A stretch of DNA of 64,000 bases from Herbinix sp. (GTDB lineage Bacteria; Bacillota; Clostridia; Lachnospirales; Lachnospiraceae), in NCBI GenBank assembly GCA_029238935.1, contig JAQZBN010000013.1, positions 19,089 to 83,088 of the forward strand, given 5' to 3'. The translations under genes were made by a program, and so were the position numbers. Shown one piece after another: positions 1 through 9,028 of this stretch. Every line of letters starts with the position of its first letter. Position 1 is the stretch's first letter. Under the pieces are notes generated by a model. That model made no database searches, was not told the DNA's origin, and saw only the letters and a list, made by a program, of their open reading frames with translations.

Positions 1-222
1 GCAATCATGGAATTAAGATTGACAAAAAAGATAGCAGGTCGAACCGTATTGCAGTCCAATCTTAGAAAGCATTTCAAATTGAATATCATTGCAGTAGAAA
101 AGGAAGGAAAGACCACGACAGATATCACACCAAATCTAGTTCTAGAAGAAAACGATAGTATTGTGGTAGTAGGAAAAGAGGAGAACATAAAAAAATTTGA
201 GACCTTCTTAATCAGCCGTTAA
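1..222 (+). CDS. C-terminal fragment of a TrkA-C/RCK_C domain protein (probable K+ transport regulator); gene continues upstream of the window
   Basis: Frame is open to position 1; 'GRTVLQSNLRKHFKLNIIAVEKEGK...NLVLEENDSIVVVGKEENIKKFE' matches the RCK_C pattern. Confidence 0.75.
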   Translation, partial: AIMELRLTKKIAGRTVLQSNLRKHFKLNIIAVEKEGKTTTDITPNLVLEENDSIVVVGKEENIKKFETFLISR

Positions 223-242
223 ACATGTGATTAAAATGTAAA

Positions 243-277
243 GAACCACCTAGATGCCAATTTGGCACAGGTGGTTC
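243..277. terminator. Inverted repeat after the TrkA-like gene
   Basis: GAACCACCT ... TGCCA/TGGCA ... AGGTGGTTC stem; no strong T-run, so termination is uncertain. Confidence 0.45.
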
Positions 278-369
278 ACTACGTGGGGGATTATCGAAAT
301 TTAGTTAATTAGCTTATTTATCGAAAGTAGGAAAACAATATCAACTGTCATATTAATATCTTATGATGA

Positions 370-1662
370 TTAACCATTGTTTTTGCCTTTTGAATTATTG
401 TTTTTGCCATTATCATCACTTTGGCTGTTATTATTACTATTATTGTTTTGTGAATCATCTTTATCGGATTCGGATTGCTCTTTGTCAGATTGATTATTAC
501 GATCATCAGAACCTGGATCCGTTTGGTCTTTTACTGATTTATCGTTCTTTCCATTATTCTTAACATCTTTATCTGCTTGTTCTTGTTGCTTCTTAACATC
601 GTTGTCAGCTTGTTCTTGTTGCTTTTTAATATCTTTATCCGTTTGTTCTTGTTGTTTTTTAACATCTTTATCTGCTTGGTCCTGCTGTTTTTTAGCATCC
701 TTTTCCGCTTGATCTTTCTGTTTTTTATCTTCCTTTTCTGCTTTGTCTTTCTTTTTCTCGTCAGCTTTATTTTGCTTTTCTGCATTTTTCTCAGCTTCTT
801 TTTCGGCTTTATCTATGTTCTTGTCATCCTCTTTAATATCCTGAGTAGAATCTTCTACAAGATCTTCGTTTGAATCTGTAATTGTCTCGTCTTCTACTAT
901 AGTTTCATCAGGAGAGGCATTTTTTCCTAGTTTTTTATTATCCTTTGTTGCCTTCATGATTTCCTTGACCGGCTTATTTAACCAATCCTCGATCTTTATA
1001 CTATCGGGATCGGCAGCACTTGCCTGTAGCTTTTCTATAAGATTTAACTTACCGGGGGTTACTCCAAGAGTATGAGCTTCTTCTACCCGTTCAAGACCTA
1101 CACTGATTGTTTCAATTTGAACCTCATCGCCATGTTCTGAGATAGTTTGTGTTGCAGACTGTTGTAGTTCTTCAGCTAATTCCTCTGCTTTCTCCGGATC
1201 TTTTCCAGAGGTAGCAATCACGATACCACCTTCTGTTTCTCCATCAAAATAACCTTCATCAGCGATTTGTTCAATTGTTTGATCCAATGCATCTTGAATC
1301 GTCTTATTCTCTAATTGTTCTACGTTGACTAGATCTAGAATATCAGATCCGTCATCATTGACAGCATTTACATCGATCACTCGATCAAAGCGATTAATTG
1401 TATATTCGATGGATGGATTAACATCCAAACTTACATAGGAATAGGGACTTGCATATGCCCATGTACCTACACCGCATAATGTGACAAACATTGCTGCAGA
1501 TGCAGCCATAACAGCCAGTTTCTTTGTTATTACTACCTTCTTCTGATCCATCGTTATCTCCTGTCCAATCTCATAATTGTTGTTCTTCACTTTAAGAATA
1601 CAACCTTCATCAGATAGGACTGCTGCATAACCATCTTTGATTTCTACTATAACTGCTTTCAT
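370..1662 (-). CDS. rsgI: RsgI-type transmembrane anti-sigma-I factor with C-terminal charged repeats
   Basis: N-terminal RsgI_N-like domain, single TM segment, 'YVSLDVNPSIEYTINRFDRVIDVNAVNDDG' motif, adjacent to sigI. Confidence 0.85.
   Translation of the reverse strand: MKAVIVEIKDGYAAVLSDEGCILKVKNNNYEIGQEITMDQKKVVITKKLAVMAASAAMFVTLCGVGTWAYASPYSYVSLDVNPSIEYTINRFDRVIDVNAVNDDGSDILDLVNVEQLENKTIQDALDQTIEQIADEGYFDGETEGGIVIATSGKDPEKAEELAEELQQSATQTISEHGDEVQIETISVGLERVEEAHTLGVTPGKLNLIEKLQASAADPDSIKIEDWLNKPVKEIMKATKDNKKLGKNASPDETIVEDETITDSNEDLVEDSTQDIKEDDKNIDKAEKEAEKNAEKQNKADEKKKDKAEKEDKKQKDQAEKDAKKQQDQADKDVKKQQEQTDKDIKKQQEQADNDVKKQQEQADKDVKNNGKNDKSVKDQTDPGSDDRNNQSDKEQSESDKDDSQNNNSNNNSQSDDNGKNNNSKGKNNG
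557..725 (-). repeat. Approximately 33-bp tandem coding repeat (11-aa unit KKQQ[DE]QADKDV, about 5 copies)
   Basis: KKQKDQAEKDA/KKQQDQADKDV/KKQQEQTDKDI/KKQQEQADNDV/KKQQEQADKDV read directly from the translation. Confidence 0.9.
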
Positions 1663-2405
1663 GAGCCTTTCTCCTCTCTGATGTACCGTAAATATTCTGC
1701 GAGATAGGGATACTCTCCGGATAGTATTTCTACCGCTGCTATTATATATTTTCGATGACGTTCTAATATTTTTCGGGGTACATCTGCTTTTTTTTCAATG
1801 ATTTTAAGTGGTAATTGTTGGGTTTGTTTTATTTCGTTGATTAATACGGGATTATCCAAAAGATAATTAACAGCATTGGCACATGCTTTTTTTGTCTTTT
1901 TGGCTTGCGGGGAGCAGTCTGCAAGATCAAAGAAGGAAAAACCGTAGTGGGAGAATATCTCGTTCGCAGCTTCGATTTCTAACTTCAGGGAACTATCTTG
2001 TTTTTGTGACACACGATCAGCTACTGCCATACGGATGGCGATATCTTCTTCGTTTTCCTCCGGTTCGGTGTCAAATACAATAGGGTCAACAGCAATCTCA
2101 GCATGATGCTTTTCTTGGCTTCGGATGTAATCAATCAACCTCCGTCGTATTACAAGTTCTGCAAAACCATAGAAATTGCCTTTCTCCAGTTGATACGTAT
2201 TGATTGCTTGGTGAAAGGCTAACAAAGCGATGGACCATTCGTCATCACTTTTAGTAATATATCTGTGGGTAACCGTAGAAGCGCACTTTAATATAAAGTG
2301 TTCACTTTGCTTTATAATCTGATCTGTCTTTTTGGGATCCGATTTTGCTTCAACAGCTAAGTAATCCAGTTCTCTCAATGGTACACCTCCATAAGCAAAT
2401 TCCAA
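1659..2405 (-). CDS. sigI: RNA polymerase sigma factor SigI
   Basis: 'YITKSDDEWSIALLAFHQAINTYQLEKGNFYGFAELVIRRRLIDYIRSQEKH' sigma-70 region 2 of SigI type; overlaps rsgI start by 4 nt. Confidence 0.9.
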   Translation of the reverse strand: MEFAYGGVPLRELDYLAVEAKSDPKKTDQIIKQSEHFILKCASTVTHRYITKSDDEWSIALLAFHQAINTYQLEKGNFYGFAELVIRRRLIDYIRSQEKHHAEIAVDPIVFDTEPEENEEDIAIRMAVADRVSQKQDSSLKLEIEAANEIFSHYGFSFFDLADCSPQAKKTKKACANAVNYLLDNPVLINEIKQTQQLPLKIIEKKADVPRKILERHRKYIIAAVEILSGEYPYLAEYLRYIREEKGS

Positions 2406-2683
2406 TAGAAACTTGGCGTGTTGTAATATGTCGAATTATATGCATATCACTTTTATTTTAACATGATGTTGGAAAATGGTAAACCTGTAATATATACTAG
2501 ATGGTAAGATGTGATAATATGTCGAGTAATGAAGACAGGGATCTTGGGAATGAACTTGAAATCCTGCACGATTATTTTTGTCATGAATAAACTGGAAATG
2601 AGAATATTTGGATACTTTGCATACTATTACGGTTTAGGCATATCGGTAGGTCTGCTAAAACGGTTAGTATCAAGGAGGTTTTT

Positions 2684-4477
2684 ATGTTTTACGATAATTC
2701 CCGCAACGAGTTTGTATCCGATGTTGGTATCCCCTATCAGGATATCAACTGGTATGACATGGAAGGTCAACCATTTGGTACAGCATCATACTTTAATGCC
2801 ATTATATTTGATAATGCAACGAATATTGTAGATACGAAAGGTGCGATGGCAGTAGGAGGTAATTTTACAAGCCCAAGAGGATTAAGTCTTGCTTATGGTA
2901 ATGAAACAAACCTCACAGGAACAGGTTATTCCCCTAACCATGTAAGATTTTTAGTAGGAGGAAATATAGCAACCGGCGGACCTTTGGTTGTGATAGGCCA
3001 TGTAGTAGCAGGAGGAAGTGCTAGGGTCGCACCCGGAAGTACTTATTTAATTGGAAAAGATTATTCTCCTGCTCAGGAGCAAACACTAGAATACTTGTAT
3101 CAGGCACCTGGAAGCAGTAGATATTGGAGGCCGAGTGACAGAGGAAATCATTATGCAATATCTAGTTATGATGTTCCTCGTTATATACCGGCTTCCAGAA
3201 TCGGTGCTAATGTAACTGAGTTCTTCCAGGATGCCAGAAGTAGTATTACTTATTATAAGAATTGTATCGATGCATTACAGCCGACCGGTACAGTAACGGA
3301 TAATTTCCATGAATGGGTATTAAGAGGCAATAATCCTAGACAAAACGTATTTGTGATTGATGTTCGGCCAACAGGAAGGTTGAATAAAGGCATTCGTGCT
3401 GAAGTTCCTGCGGGAAGTCTTGTAATTGTAAAACTGAGAACTGGAAATAACGCTTATCTGCAATATGGTGTTTGGGGAGAAAGAGAAAAAGTACACAACA
3501 CCTTATATGTATTTGAAGATGCTACGGATATCTGGATGGAAAAATCTTCGGAATTATGGGGCAGCTTCTTAGCTCCGCAAGCAATGTACCATGCACATTC
3601 AACCGGTGGTAATATCAATGGTAATGCAGCATTCCGTGCTCTTGAAGTGCCTGCGACCAGTGGTTTTGAATTCCATTTGTATCCGTTCTCCGGTGGTGTG
3701 GATTGTGTTGCGGTATCTCCGGTGGTTCCAGAAGCTCCAGTGATACCAGAAATACCGGCACCTGAAATTCTTCCGGTACCAGAGGTATTACCTGTACAGG
3801 AATGCCCAGAATGCCCGGCACCTGCTCCATGCCCAACACCGGCACCATGCCCAACACCGGCACCATGCCCAACACCTGCTCCGTGCCCAACACCTGCTCC
3901 GTGCCCTCCACAGGTCCCATGCCCGGCTCCTGTTCCGTGTCCGGAATGCCCTGAAATTCCAGAAATAGAACCAGTGACTTGTCCGTCCTGTCCGGAACCA
4001 ACACCTTGCCCGGATTGCCCAACCTGTCCAGAACCGACACCGTGCCCATCACCAGCTCCGTGTCCAGAATGCCCGACATGCCCAGAATGCCCGACTTGTC
4101 CGGAGGTAGCTCCTGAATACCTCCCATTCCCTGTACCAGTTCCAGTTCCTATCCCATGCCCAGAGCATGAATGCCCAGAATGCCGTGAGTGTGAAGAGTG
4201 TCTGGTATTACCGGGGTATATCTTTGGTTGCATCTCAGGCTGCTGCTGTTATAAACCACATGAGTGGGAAGTGAAATTATATAGTCTTTGTGATAACTGT
4301 GAAACCTTACTATGCTGTGTTAAAGTGGGTTGTTATGGATGTTTTGAATTTGTAGTTCCTTATGATGGATTTTATCAACTGAAGATCTGCCCGATCGGAA
4401 CCTACCGCAGTATCTGTAAACCAAGAGTGACCTTGAAAAATGTTGGTGTATCCGACCTTGTGATCGAATACAACTAA
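2684..4477 (+). CDS. Choice-of-anchor-A-like domain protein with Cys/Pro-rich repeat region and Cys-rich C-terminal domain
   Basis: RBS AAGGAGG at 2672-2678; 'YFNAIIFDNATNIVDTKGAMAVGGNF...RFLVGGNIATGGPLVVIGHVVAGGSA' resembles choice-of-anchor A domains; followed by (CPTPAP)n and CPEC/CPTC motifs. Confidence 0.65.
   Translation: MFYDNSRNEFVSDVGIPYQDINWYDMEGQPFGTASYFNAIIFDNATNIVDTKGAMAVGGNFTSPRGLSLAYGNETNLTGTGYSPNHVRFLVGGNIATGGPLVVIGHVVAGGSARVAPGSTYLIGKDYSPAQEQTLEYLYQAPGSSRYWRPSDRGNHYAISSYDVPRYIPASRIGANVTEFFQDARSSITYYKNCIDALQPTGTVTDNFHEWVLRGNNPRQNVFVIDVRPTGRLNKGIRAEVPAGSLVIVKLRTGNNAYLQYGVWGEREKVHNTLYVFEDATDIWMEKSSELWGSFLAPQAMYHAHSTGGNINGNAAFRALEVPATSGFEFHLYPFSGGVDCVAVSPVVPEAPVIPEIPAPEILPVPEVLPVQECPECPAPAPCPTPAPCPTPAPCPTPAPCPTPAPCPPQVPCPAPVPCPECPEIPEIEPVTCPSCPEPTPCPDCPTCPEPTPCPSPAPCPECPTCPECPTCPEVAPEYLPFPVPVPVPIPCPEHECPECRECEECLVLPGYIFGCISGCCCYKPHEWEVKLYSLCDNCETLLCCVKVGCYGCFEFVVPYDGFYQLKICPIGTYRSICKPRVTLKNVGVSDLVIEYN
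3821..3904 (+). repeat. 18-bp tandem coding repeat (PCPTPA units)
   Basis: Near-identical cc[ag]tgcccaacacc[gt]g[cg][at] units in tandem. Confidence 0.85.
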
Positions 4478-4551
4478 TTCATTGTTCGCATATTGCAGGG
4501 TTGAATTAGAAACGATATAATAAAGGTAAAAATACGAAAGGGAGTTTCAAA

Positions 4552-5109
4552 ATGGCTAAAGTATATATCTTTCTAGCAGATGGTTATGAGGAGATCGAAG
4601 GGTTAACTGTTGTAGATCTATTACGCAGAGCAGGGATTGAAATTGTAATGGTTTCCTTAACAGGGTCGCTTTCTGTCAAGGGATCCCATCAGATAACATC
4701 TCTAGCGGATAAATTATTCGAAGAGGTAGATTATCAGGATGCAGATATGCTTGTTTTACCGGGAGGAATGCCTGGTACTACGAACTTGATTAGGCATGAA
4801 GGACTGGATGGCTTATTAAAAGAGTTTCATCAAAAAGGCAAATCTTTGGCTGCTATCTGCGCAGCACCAACGGTTCTTGGAACAAAAGGAATATTGAAGG
4901 GGAAAAATGCAATATGCTATCCCGGTCATGAAGATAAACTAGAAGGTGCAACTCTAGTAAACAGTGCAGTAGTGACCGATGGTAATATTATTACTTCAAA
5001 GGGGATGGGAACTGCAATTGATTTTTCCCTTTCAATTATTCAGCATTTTCAAGGTGAGGCAGCAGCGAAGAAAATCTCTGCTTCTATTATGTACCAAACA
5101 ACTGCTTGA
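4552..5109 (+). CDS. DJ-1/PfpI family protein
   Basis: 'LADGYEEIEGLTVVDLLRRAGIE...VLPGGMPGTTNL...AAICAAPTVL' with the nucleophile-elbow Cys. Confidence 0.9.
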   Translation: MAKVYIFLADGYEEIEGLTVVDLLRRAGIEIVMVSLTGSLSVKGSHQITSLADKLFEEVDYQDADMLVLPGGMPGTTNLIRHEGLDGLLKEFHQKGKSLAAICAAPTVLGTKGILKGKNAICYPGHEDKLEGATLVNSAVVTDGNIITSKGMGTAIDFSLSIIQHFQGEAAAKKISASIMYQTTA

Positions 5110-5116
5110 TTCTAAA

Positions 5117-6442
5117 TTAATTTTTTGCGTAAGGAGAAATCTGCTTTCGTAACAGGATGAGACAGATGACATTAGGAATTGTCATAAAAGCATTTACCAG
5201 ATCGGTCATCTCCCAAACCAGATCCAATGTCATAATGGAACCAACAAAAATCATAACAATATAACAGATGCGGTAGGTGCTTATACCGGATTTCCCGAAT
5301 AAGTATTCTACCGCTTTTTCTCCGATATAAGACCAACCGATTAAAGTGGCTATAGCAAAAGCGATTAAGGATAATCCGAGCATCTTATCTCCGAAGGGAA
5401 TTGCCCCAAAAGCAGCAGTTGTAAATTCACCGATCGAAAATCCTGCAACAGATTCAGGATTTTTTAATAGATTGGTTGTAATGACCAAACCAGTGATTGC
5501 ACACATCACAACGGTATCCCAGAAAGTAGCACTCATTGCAATTAACGCCTGTCTGGAAGGGTGAATTGTTTTTGCTTCTGCAGCCAAGATTGCAGCGGAG
5601 CCAAGTCCCGCTTCATTGGTAAATAAACCTCTGGCTATTCCATATCTGGTTGCTGATCGCAGAGTGCTGCCGATAAATCCACCAGCTACAGCAGCGGGAA
5701 GATGATCAGATACAAAAGCAGTTCGAAAGATATATCCAAAAGAGGGAAGAAGATAAGGTATATTAATAGCTATAATAATAAGGCAGCCAAACACATAGAA
5801 AAAACCCATGGCAGGTACGAGTTTGGTACAGATTTTTCCAATGGATTTTACACCTCCTACAATAACCAAACCTACGATTAGTGCTGCACTCATTCCTACG
5901 GCATATTCCGGAAGCCCCCACAGCGTATGAGCGGTTTCAGTGATAGCCCTGGATTGGGTTGAACATCCAACTCCATAAGATGCAATGATGGCAAAGAAAG
6001 CAAAGATAACTGCCAACCATTTTTTATGAAGTCCATCCTCCATAGCAAACATAGGTCCACCTATAAAAGATCCGTCCTCTCTTTTCCTTCTGTAGAGCAC
6101 ACCTAGAAAGCATTCGGCATAAGTGGTAGCCATGCCAAGAACACCGGTAAGCCAACACCAAAAGATTGCTCCGGGTCCACCAAGGGCCACTGCAGTTGAT
6201 ATTCCTACAATATTACCAGTTCCTATGGTTGCAGCCAGAGTGGCAGAGAGAGAGGCAAAAGCACTTAAGTTTCCTTCCACTGATTTATCCGGAGTCACAG
6301 ATAATTTTACCGCTTTCCCTATGTGCCGTTGAACGCCTTTTAGATGTATGGTGAAATAAATATGGATACCGAACAGAAGAATCGGCATGGGAATCCCCCA
6401 GAGAAAGTTGTTAATCGATTTTAAAGTTGTTATTATTGACAT
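5117..6442 (-). CDS. Sodium:alanine (AGCS) symporter family protein
   Basis: 'ATIGTGNIVGISTAVALGGPGAIFWCWLTGVLGMATTYAE' AGCS signature; multiple TM segments. Confidence 0.9.
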   Translation of the reverse strand: MSIITTLKSINNFLWGIPMPILLFGIHIYFTIHLKGVQRHIGKAVKLSVTPDKSVEGNLSAFASLSATLAATIGTGNIVGISTAVALGGPGAIFWCWLTGVLGMATTYAECFLGVLYRRKREDGSFIGGPMFAMEDGLHKKWLAVIFAFFAIIASYGVGCSTQSRAITETAHTLWGLPEYAVGMSAALIVGLVIVGGVKSIGKICTKLVPAMGFFYVFGCLIIIAINIPYLLPSFGYIFRTAFVSDHLPAAVAGGFIGSTLRSATRYGIARGLFTNEAGLGSAAILAAEAKTIHPSRQALIAMSATFWDTVVMCAITGLVITTNLLKNPESVAGFSIGEFTTAAFGAIPFGDKMLGLSLIAFAIATLIGWSYIGEKAVEYLFGKSGISTYRICYIVMIFVGSIMTLDLVWEMTDLVNAFMTIPNVICLILLRKQISPYAKN

Positions 6443-6566
6443 GATGTCCTCGAGATATAGTTTCTATAAATATATGTCATTAAGAAGAGAAGTAGTATTG
6501 ACAGGAAAAAATAGAGAAATAGCTCAGGGAAAAGGTTTTGGCAATAGTTCATAGAAGAACATTATA

Positions 6567-6595
6567 TTGACAAAGAATATACGATAAACTATACT
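6567..6595 (+). promoter_or_regulatory. Sigma-A-type promoter upstream of the hydrolase/MurF/Ddl/VanX unit
   Basis: TTGACA (6567-6572), 17-nt spacer, TATACT (6590-6595). Confidence 0.7.
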
Positions 6596-6630
6596 TTTAA
6601 AAAGTAAGTAATAAAAAAGAAGGTGATTCT

Positions 6631-7407
6631 TTGAAGATTAATATAAAAGGAATTGATACAAATTATATCGTCGAAGGGGAAGGTAAATGTGTCCTGTTAC
6701 TCCATGGTTGGGGTTCTAATATAAAGCTTTTTGAACATATTATATCTTGTCTTGAACGCTCTCATAAAGTAATAGCACTGGATATGCCGGGCTTTGGAGA
6801 TACAGCAGAACCGCCCTGTGCTTGGAGCGTAGATGATTACGTAGATTTTGTATTAGATTTCATGAAAAATTTTAAATGTAAAGATTTAATTTTGCTGGGC
6901 CATTCCTTTGGAGGAAGGGTTATTATTAAAATGAATAGCAGGGAAAATCTCCCATTTGGCGTGACTAAAGTCGTCTTAATAGACAGCGCGGGGATTCTAC
7001 CGAAGAAGAGTATGAAGCAAAAGATAAGAACGAGAATGTATAAGATCGGAAGAACACTTCTATCCATTTCTTTGGTAAGGAAATTGTATCCAAATGCCTT
7101 AGAGGACTTTAGAAAAAGAAATGGTTCAGCCGATTATAATAATGCAACACCTCTTATGAGACAGACCTTAGTGAAGGTTGTAAATGAAGATTTGAAACCC
7201 TTACTGAGCAAGATTAAGGCTCCAACTCTGCTTATTTGGGGAGATAAGGACACCGCAACACCGATTTCGGATGCAAAGTGTATGGAGGAATTAATTCCGG
7301 ATGCAGGTCTTGTTACGCTTCAAGGTGGAAGCCATTTTGCCTACTTAGAACAGCCGTTTCTGGTAAACAAGGTATTAGAATCATTTCTTGGAGTAAAGGA
7401 AGCATAA
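6631..7407 (+). CDS. Alpha/beta hydrolase (TTG start)
   Basis: 'LLLHGWGSN', nucleophile GHSFGG, 'LLIWGDKDTATP', catalytic His in 'GGSHFAYLEQP'. Confidence 0.85.
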   Translation: MKINIKGIDTNYIVEGEGKCVLLLHGWGSNIKLFEHIISCLERSHKVIALDMPGFGDTAEPPCAWSVDDYVDFVLDFMKNFKCKDLILLGHSFGGRVIIKMNSRENLPFGVTKVVLIDSAGILPKKSMKQKIRTRMYKIGRTLLSISLVRKLYPNALEDFRKRNGSADYNNATPLMRQTLVKVVNEDLKPLLSKIKAPTLLIWGDKDTATPISDAKCMEELIPDAGLVTLQGGSHFAYLEQPFLVNKVLESFLGVKEA

Positions 7408-7439
7408 TAGGTTGGTAAAGAAAGAATAGGAGTATCAGT

Positions 7440-9005
7440 ATGCAGTTAGCCATTGTTATATTATTTATCATATCATTTCTCGTTAGTTTTACCGTATACG
7501 CGACGTATTTAGTTCATATGTTTCAGCTGAACTCTTATAAACCAAAGGTTCAATTTCATTGGCTTTTTGTCAATAAAGGAAAAATCATTGGTCGAAGCAT
7601 ACTACCGCTCATAATTGGGATCTGGCTTTTCCTTTCTACATGGACGGGTATGACTGCAGCAGTAATACTTAATCTTTTAAGTGTTTATTTTTCCAGAAGA
7701 AAAAATGTGAAGAAACCGCTTGTATACACCAGTAGAATAAAGAGATTATTTGTTTCTATTTTTGTTTTATTTATTGTGGTGCTTATAGCTGCTTTCTTCT
7801 CATTGGATGAAAATAAATTAAGGGTAGTGGTGCTATTTCCTATATGTTATCTTCTGCTACCATTACTTGTATTGTTAGCTAATTTGGTGAATAAGCCGAT
7901 TGAAAAAAGTGTTAATCAGTGGTATATCAATGATGCGAAGAAGATTCTTGCTTCCATGCCAAATCTGACCGTAATCGGTATCACCGGTAGTTATGGAAAA
8001 ACCAGCGTTAAATTTTATCTGAGTAAATTATTATCTGCTCAGTATAATGTATTACATACACCGGAGAGCTTTAATACACCACTTGGAGTAGTTCGGACAA
8101 TACGTCAGGAATTAAGAGCTTTCCACGAGATATTCGTTTGTGAGATGGGTGCAAAGAATATCGGAGATATCAAGGAAATCTGTGATATCGTTCATCCGAA
8201 ACACGGCGTTATTACCTCCATTGGGCCGCAGCATCTGGAGAGCTTCTTAACCGTCGAAAATGTAATCAAAACAAAGTTTGAATTAGCAGATTCCGTCCCT
8301 GCTGATGGTATTGCTTTCTTAAATTATGATAATGAATATATCAGAGGACAAAAAAAATATAAGAATATTGTAAGTTATGGTGTAGAGGAAGAATTTAATC
8401 CAACCTATCTGGCGTACGAAATGAAAACTTCATCAAAGGGTTCCACTTTTAAGATGAAAGATACCGAAGGAAACGAACATACCTTTACGACGAAATTGAT
8501 CGGAAAGAATAATGTAGAAAATGTTGCCGGGGCCATTGCGGTTGCCAATAGCTTGGGAATTCCGATGGATAAGTTAATTCCACAGGTGAAGCAGTTAAAT
8601 CCGGTTGAACACCGTTTACAATTAATTAAAAGAAAAGATTTGGTCATTATTGATGACTGCTATAATTCAAATCCGAGTGGAGCGAAAGCAGCACTGGATA
8701 CTCTGCAGATGTTTGAAGGAGTTAAGATATTATTAACACCTGGAATGATTGAACTTGGCAGCAGACAGTATGAATGTAATAAAACATTTGGAACACAGGC
8801 AGCAGCTGTGTGTGATTATGTAGTGCTTGTGGGAGAGAATCAGACCAAACCGATCTTTGATGGCCTGGTTGAGGCAGGTTTTATAAAAGAAAAAATTCAC
8901 ATTGTATCTAATTTGCAAGAAGGCTTAAAAGCCGTCGATAGCATAAAAGCGTCCGGTCAGGAAAAAGTGGTACTGATGGAGAATGACTTACCGGATAACT
9001 ATTAA
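7440..9005 (+). CDS. murF: Membrane-anchored MurF-like Mur ligase
   Basis: About 150-aa N-terminal hydrophobic region, then 'VIGITGSYGKTSVKFYLSKLL', 'EMGAKNIGDIKEIC', 'DDCYNSNPSGAKAALDTL' Mur ligase motifs. Confidence 0.85.
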   Translation: MQLAIVILFIISFLVSFTVYATYLVHMFQLNSYKPKVQFHWLFVNKGKIIGRSILPLIIGIWLFLSTWTGMTAAVILNLLSVYFSRRKNVKKPLVYTSRIKRLFVSIFVLFIVVLIAAFFSLDENKLRVVVLFPICYLLLPLLVLLANLVNKPIEKSVNQWYINDAKKILASMPNLTVIGITGSYGKTSVKFYLSKLLSAQYNVLHTPESFNTPLGVVRTIRQELRAFHEIFVCEMGAKNIGDIKEICDIVHPKHGVITSIGPQHLESFLTVENVIKTKFELADSVPADGIAFLNYDNEYIRGQKKYKNIVSYGVEEEFNPTYLAYEMKTSSKGSTFKMKDTEGNEHTFTTKLIGKNNVENVAGAIAVANSLGIPMDKLIPQVKQLNPVEHRLQLIKRKDLVIIDDCYNSNPSGAKAALDTLQMFEGVKILLTPGMIELGSRQYECNKTFGTQAAAVCDYVVLVGENQTKPIFDGLVEAGFIKEKIHIVSNLQEGLKAVDSIKASGQEKVVLMENDLPDNY

Positions 9006-9028
9006 GCTTAGGAAAGGCAGGGGGAAAT

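Noticed and set aside
557-725. Possible CRISPR-like array (regularly spaced repeats)
   Set aside because: Units are contiguous 33-bp, in frame within rsgI with no unique spacers; protein-level repeat explains it.
363-873. Plus-strand ORFs with hydrophobic Phe/Leu-rich translation (66 and 98 aa)
   Set aside because: Antisense to the Lys/Gln/Glu-rich rsgI tail; AAA/GAA-rich codons read in reverse give Phe/Leu runs.
2511-2831. 106-aa plus-strand ORF overlapping the start of the Cys-rich protein
   Set aside because: Out of frame with a better-supported gene, no RBS seen, no recognisable domain.
3454-4233. Long minus-strand ORFs (259 and 170 aa) opposite the Cys/Pro-rich gene
   Set aside because: Antisense shadow of a repetitive, GC-rich coding region; composition (GHGAGVGHGAG...) is the mirror of CPTPAP repeats and the sense gene has RBS and a recognisable domain.
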